From the NCBI RefSeq assembly GCF_000721495.1, contig NZ_JOHY01000103.1, positions 1 through 9,878 on the forward strand: a stretch of DNA of 9,878 nt, in the 5' to 3' direction. Origin of the DNA: Streptomyces sp. NRRL F-5123. Lineage in GTDB: Bacteria; Actinomycetota; Actinomycetes; Streptomycetales; Streptomycetaceae. Position 1 is the stretch's first letter, and each line of letters opens with the position of its first letter. This document shows positions 7,401 to 9,878 of this stretch, in pieces. Made by a program: the position numbers and the translations under genes. Below the pieces are notes generated by a model. It was not told where the DNA came from and did not search any database. It saw only the letters and a list, made by a program, of their open reading frames with translations.

Positions 7401-9803
7401 GCCGGCACCCACCGGCCCGGACGCGCCGGAGCTGCGGCCGGACGCGCCGGACTGCCCCCGGGGGTCCGCCGAGCCGGAAACGGCCGCCGCGGAATCGGGA
7501 CCGGCGGCCCGCGGCCCGGACGCTCCCTGACCTGGCACACCGCCGACCGCACCGGAGTCCGCACCGCCCTGGCCTGGCACACCAGGCCCGGCTCCGGGGT
7601 CCGCCGAGCCGGAAGCGGCCGCCACGGACGAACCGGGGGCCCCTGAGCCGGGATCCGCGGCCCCCGGCGCGGACGCGCCCTGGCCGGAGACGCCAGGCGC
7701 GGCCACGGGCCCGGCTGAGCCCGCCGACGAAGGGACGGCCGCAGAACCGGGACCGGCGGTCCCCCGCCCGGACCCTGCCTGACCGGGCACGCCGCCGACC
7801 GCACCGGAGTCCGGAGCACCCGCTTCGGCACCCGCGTCGGCCGCGGCCTCCGGGACGGCGGACGCTTCCTGGGGCGCAGCGGAGTTCGGCGCGGCGGGGC
7901 GGCCGGTGGTTGTTGCCCGCGCTCCCGGCGCCGTGGCGTCCGGGTCGGCCGTGCGCGGGGCGGGGAGGCTGAGCAGCGCGGTCAGGCGGGGTTCGGCGGT
8001 CAGGGCGGTGGCGGCGACGGTTGCCGCGGTCAGGGCGGATTCGGCGGTGGAGAGCGCGTCGGCGGCGCGGGCCGCGGCCAGTTCGGCGCGGGCTTCGGTG
8101 CCGGCGGCCTCCCGGGCCCGGGCGGCGGCGGCACGCGCGGACTCGGCCGCGGCGCGGGCCAGGTCGCCGGCGGTCTCCTCGGCGTCGGCGGCGGCCAGGG
8201 CGGCACGGGCCGGGTCGGCGTCCGGCGCGGAGTCGTCGAGCCAGCCGGACCGTACGGCCTGCGCGGTCTCCTGCTCGACCTCGGCGAGCCGCTGCGCGAG
8301 GTGCCCGGCCTCACTGCGGGCGCGCTGCGCCTCGGTGGCGGCGGCGGTCGCGTCGCGGTGCGCGGCCTCGGACTGCGCCTGGAGCTGCGCCGAACGCTCC
8401 TCCTCGGTGTCGGCCTGGGCCTCGGCGCGCGCGGCGGCCCCGTGCAGGGCGCGGACGAGGTCGGCGGCGGCGGTGGTGCGCGCGGCGAGCGCGGGAGCGG
8501 CGTCCCGTTCGGCCTCGCGGATCGCGACGCTGACGCGGTGCAGCCGGTCCTCGGCGGCGCGCTGCCGCAGCACGGTCTCGGCGGCCTGCCAGGCGGCGTG
8601 CAGCGTGCGGGCGTCGCCCAGTTCGCGGCGCAGCGCGGCGGCGCCCTTGTCGGCGGCGGCCAGCGCGAGCGAGGCGTGCCGGTAGGCGATCTCCGCGGCG
8701 GTGAGCGCGCTGCCCGCGCGGGCCTGCCCGGCGTCGGTGACGGCGTGCGCGGCCTGCGCCATGTCCTGGGCGATGTCGGCGGTGCGGTCGCGTTCCTGCC
8801 GGGCGCGGGCGGTGAGGCGACGGGCCAGCAGCCGGGTGCGGCGCTCGGACTGGGCGTGGACGGCGCGGGCCCGGTCGCGGGCCTCGGCGCTGTCGGCGAT
8901 GCGCTGGAGGAGGTCGAGGGAGCCGGCGGTGAAGTCGCGTTCGGCGGTCAGCTCGGCGCGGCGGCCGAGCTTGCCGGCGAAGCCGTGGACGAGGTCGGCG
9001 AGGCCGTCGGTGTCCCGGGTGTCGGTGACCGCGCGCAGCAGCAGGTCGGTGAAGTCGGAGTCCTTCTTGACCGCGAAGAGGCCTGCGGCCTCGCCCTCGT
9101 CGGCGTTCATCTCGCGCTGGTAGCGGAAGAGTTCGGGGTCCAGGCCGAGGTTGCCGAGGTGCTCGTTCCAGCGGTCGTGGATCTCCTCCCACACCACGTC
9201 CAGATGCGGGTAGGCCTTGCCCGCCTCGGTGAGGGCGTCGCGGAAGCCCTTCATCGTGCGGCGCCGGCCGCGCGCACCGGAGGCGCCTTCGACGGGCGGG
9301 CGCACGGCGGTGGACTCGGCGACCGGCAGCGAGTCCAGGCTCATGCCGGGCCCGGGGCGGAAGGAATACCACGCCTCGGCGAACTTGCGCGGGTCGGTGG
9401 AGACCTGGCGGCCGCGCCACTCGCTGACCTTGCCGACCACGACCAGCTCCCCGGTCAGCGTGTGCTGCCACTCCAGAGCGACGTGCCCGCAGTCGTCGGC
9501 GAGCAGGAACTTGCGCAGCACGCCGGAGCTGGCGCCGCCCAGGGTGTTGCGGTGGCCGGGCAGCATGACCGAGAAGATCAGCTTGAGCAGGACGGACTTG
9601 CCGCCGCCGTTCTCCAGGAAGAGCACGCCCGCGGGGGCGGGGCGGCGCGGCGGGCCGGCCGGCTCGTCTGCGAAGAAGTCGCCCTGGGCGGGGGCGGGCT
9701 GCGGCACGGGTTCGCCGACGCCCCGCAGATCGAGCACGGTGTCGGCGTAGCGCGCGCCGGCGGGCCCGATGGAGTAGAGGCGGAGTCGGGAAAGCTCGTA
9801 CAT
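4416..9803 (-). CDS. Giant SMC/Rad50-like coiled-coil ATPase with hinge-like domain and repeat insert
   Basis: This 1795-residue protein has the full SMC plan in one chain. The N-terminal head (1 to about 285) has P-loop LENGGGKS (63-70), preceded by a Pro-rich loop (31-58). The first coiled coil runs about 285-605, rich in Ala, Arg and Glu. A low-complexity segment (605-840) follows, then a globular hinge-like domain (about 845-1000, e.g. VEFLGEHGIPALPGWRYLA), then a second coiled coil (about 1030-1540). The C-terminal head (1545-1765) carries signature FSGGQ (1636-1640), Walker B TLFLDNP (1670-1676) and the strand QLLYTTG (1699-1705). Such proteins use ATP-driven head engagement to act on DNA. 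Oddities: the usual first Gly of the P-loop is Leu63, and the usual catalytic Glu after Walker B Asp1674 is Asn1675. The start is ATG 9803 (MYELSRLRLYS), with a weak GAGAG site (9812-9816); any longer frame runs into adapter. It resembles JetC/MksF-like condensin ATPases in plan but is far longer, and no specific family is recognised. The role is unknown. Confidence 0.85.
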   Translation of the reverse strand: MYELSRLRLYSIGPAGARYADTVLDLRGVGEPVPQPAPAQGDFFADEPAGPPRRPAPAGVLFLENGGGKSVLLKLIFSVMLPGHRNTLGGASSGVLRKFLLADDCGHVALEWQHTLTGELVVVGKVSEWRGRQVSTDPRKFAEAWYSFRPGPGMSLDSLPVAESTAVRPPVEGASGARGRRRTMKGFRDALTEAGKAYPHLDVVWEEIHDRWNEHLGNLGLDPELFRYQREMNADEGEAAGLFAVKKDSDFTDLLLRAVTDTRDTDGLADLVHGFAGKLGRRAELTAERDFTAGSLDLLQRIADSAEARDRARAVHAQSERRTRLLARRLTARARQERDRTADIAQDMAQAAHAVTDAGQARAGSALTAAEIAYRHASLALAAADKGAAALRRELGDARTLHAAWQAAETVLRQRAAEDRLHRVSVAIREAERDAAPALAARTTAAADLVRALHGAAARAEAQADTEEERSAQLQAQSEAAHRDATAAATEAQRARSEAGHLAQRLAEVEQETAQAVRSGWLDDSAPDADPARAALAAADAEETAGDLARAAAESARAAAARAREAAGTEARAELAAARAADALSTAESALTAATVAATALTAEPRLTALLSLPAPRTADPDATAPGARATTTGRPAAPNSAAPQEASAVPEAAADAGAEAGAPDSGAVGGVPGQAGSGRGTAGPGSAAVPSSAGSAGPVAAPGVSGQGASAPGAADPGSGAPGSSVAAASGSADPGAGPGVPGQGGADSGAVGGVPGQGASGPRAAGPDSAAAVSGSADPRGQSGASGRSSGASGPVGAGAASAAGGVHGGAAGADPGTAPGTSDAAGTGNGPRAGRALAAAEARPRVQVRAVLRDLADGDGLTPAVLDDFAEPLRELLDSAIASAERQLFDLRTAAADDARILAALGDGGLLPPGPDVLATVEFLGEHGIPALPGWRYLAQAVDPADHALVLASRPELVDGVVVTDAGSYRRAREVLEQAALLPRSAVAVGTAAALLAPPPATGSGNPDVFLVPPNPAMHDEFAADGERHALRARATAREEDIRTLAARLAFDRTLAARLASWRAACPQGRLAELAAEVAAARETVRRTRTELADARTDRAEAEAAAAEAAQDSDVRRAAAEQARRAADALSGLAHRLRERATWQRRVRELAADAAEAEARAETCLARARAADEDRRAAQRASDDARRTARVLRAERAEIAGAPDDGAAGTAPDATPPAASLPALREAYRAASEVYEKVGVGADLRAEQARAESTENAALVELDRLTNKVRSRAAQLLEGPDGADGPSRQAAAARAEELVQTLESRASAASEQLGRLRGEAERLAPADGEPHHTELPEALVPRDAEHAQELLRAATAEVAARTEALEQATDAHAGLVAAHRAAEDAASGFDETAALLRDLLRDGPGPQQPEEDEPEPYPGSQEAARQAAAEARRSLRGCAADLSAAETRLREAADVLVRHANAVRYEQVRTPARQQIRELPAAALPEHAAAWAAAFAPRLRVLTDELEQLERNREIIVDRLRGLVESALATLRSAQRLSRLPEGLGEWSGQEFLRIRFEDPDQSVLTERLGEVIDEATRAALRKNADLRRDGMSLLLRAVAAALRPRGVAVEILKPDAVLRAERVPVGQMGDVFSGGQLLTAAIALYCTMAALRSNDRGRDRQRHAGTLFLDNPIGRANATYLLELQRAVADALGVQLLYTTGLFDTTALAEFPLVVRLRNDADLRAGLKYISVEEHLRPGLPALDAQGEQIHGEITATRMFRRPPEAPQPAGPGPAGAPAGGQAVPEARGRS
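6804..7271 (-). other. Hinge-like globular domain inside the giant ATPase
   Basis: Residues about 845-1000 interrupt the coiled coils with a mixed alpha/beta-looking segment containing hydrophobic strands and turns (GWRYLAQAV, ALVLASRP, VDGVVVTDAG, SAVAVGTAAALL). Its place midway between the two coiled coils is where SMC proteins carry their dimerisation hinge. The SMC hinge glycine motifs are not evident, so equivalence rests on position and predicted fold only. Confidence 0.55.
7284..7991 (-). repeat. In-frame degenerate repeat region coding for an Ala/Gly/Pro/Ser-rich segment
   Basis: The segment codes for residues 605-840 of the giant ATPase. Two DNA repeat pairs are visible: 7527-7560 with 7779-7812 (34 bp, two mismatches, 252 bp apart) and 7461-7488 with 7596-7623 (28 bp, one mismatch, 135 bp apart). 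Both spacings are multiples of three. In the protein they give DSGAVGGVPGQ at 665-675 and 749-759, and SGSADP at 731-736 and 776-781. Variants such as GVSGQGAS and GVPGQGG fill the rest. The pattern suggests growth by slippage or unequal recombination that kept the frame, producing a flexible linker next to the hinge-like domain. Confidence 0.8.
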
Positions 9804-9851
9804 GCGGCGGACTCTCGTGGCTGGATGGGTCGGTGGCGGGTGGTCGGGGGC
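9804..9851. other. Leader of the giant ATPase gene up to the genomic end of the contig
   Basis: Only 48 genomic bases precede the ATPase start codon. On the minus strand they contain GAGAG (9812-9816), a weak ribosome site eight bases before the ATG. No stop codon occurs in any minus-strand frame here, so it cannot be told whether an upstream gene of the same operon ends just beyond the edge or overlaps the start. Confidence 0.4.
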
Positions 9852-9878
9852 CTGTCTCTTATACACATCTGACGCTGC
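9852..9878 (+). other. Nextera/Tn5 mosaic-end sequencing adapter, not genomic
   Basis: Positions 9852-9870 are exactly the 19-bp Tn5 mosaic end as it appears in Nextera read-through (CTGTCTCTTATACACATCT), and 9871-9878 (GACGCTGC) continues into the read 2 adapter. The tract is AT-rich against very GC-rich surroundings. Translated, it creates the known adapter peptides MYKRQ, MCIRD and SLIHI at gene ends. It should be trimmed, and no gene start should be placed inside it. Confidence 0.97.

Noticed and set aside
5334..7646. Long plus-strand open frame inside the ATPase gene
   Set aside because: The product is low-complexity Gly/Ala/Arg with no domain, and the minus-strand frame shows a coherent SMC-like protein with near-total GC at third positions. 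It is a high-GC shadow, as are the plus-strand frames at 1777-4089 and 8301-9872.
7284..7991. CRISPR-like array or minisatellite outside a gene
   Set aside because: The repeats are few, degenerate, spaced in multiples of three and lie in frame within one gene.
9804..9866. N-terminal extension of the giant ATPase to 9866
   Set aside because: The extra start codon lies in the adapter sequence, and no in-frame start codon exists between it and ATG 9803.
9852..9870. A Tn5/IS50 transposon end
   Set aside because: The 19-bp mosaic end is followed directly by read 2 adapter sequence and the contig then stops, which is library adapter rather than an integrated element.

Overview
The window looks like chromosomal DNA from a Streptomyces or closely related actinomycete. 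Base composition is very GC-rich, third codon positions are almost all G or C in every real gene, and the left third carries the first three genes of a conservon (cvnA-cvnB-cvnC), a gene set characteristic of Streptomyces and its relatives. No RNA gene, insertion sequence or CRISPR array was seen.

Layout, left to right. Positions 1-95 cannot be assigned. Positions 96-3819 (minus strand) hold the conservon in transcription order cvnA (NIT/HAMP/HATPase membrane sensor), cvnB (roadblock/LC7 protein, ATGA overlap with cvnA) and cvnC (DUF742). The expected GTPase gene cvnD is not recognisable in the 95 bases left of cvnC. A 173-bp divergent promoter region (3820-3992) separates cvnA from a small plus-strand gene for an unknown two-helix membrane protein (3993-4403). 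That gene converges, with a 12-bp gap, on one very large minus-strand gene (4416-9803) that fills the rest of the window. The last 27 bases (9852-9878) are Nextera/Tn5 mosaic-end library adapter, not genome.

The large gene is the most unusual item. It encodes a 1795-residue SMC/Rad50-type ATPase: N-terminal head with a P-loop, long coiled coil, a roughly 235-residue Ala/Gly/Pro/Ser-rich repetitive segment, a globular hinge-like domain, a second long coiled coil, and a C-terminal head with SGGQ signature and Walker B. The P-loop lacks its usual first glycine, and the residue where SMC and ABC ATPases normally carry the catalytic glutamate is asparagine. I do not recognise it as any named family (SMC, MukB, RecN, Rad50, classic JetC). 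It may be the motor of a condensin-like or defence-like system whose partner genes would lie past the right edge, but that is inference.

The conservon genes probably act together as a membrane-associated complex (sensor kinase-like CvnA with CvnB and CvnC, normally also the GTPase CvnD), as known for Streptomyces conservons. There is no sequence evidence that the conservon and the large ATPase work together.
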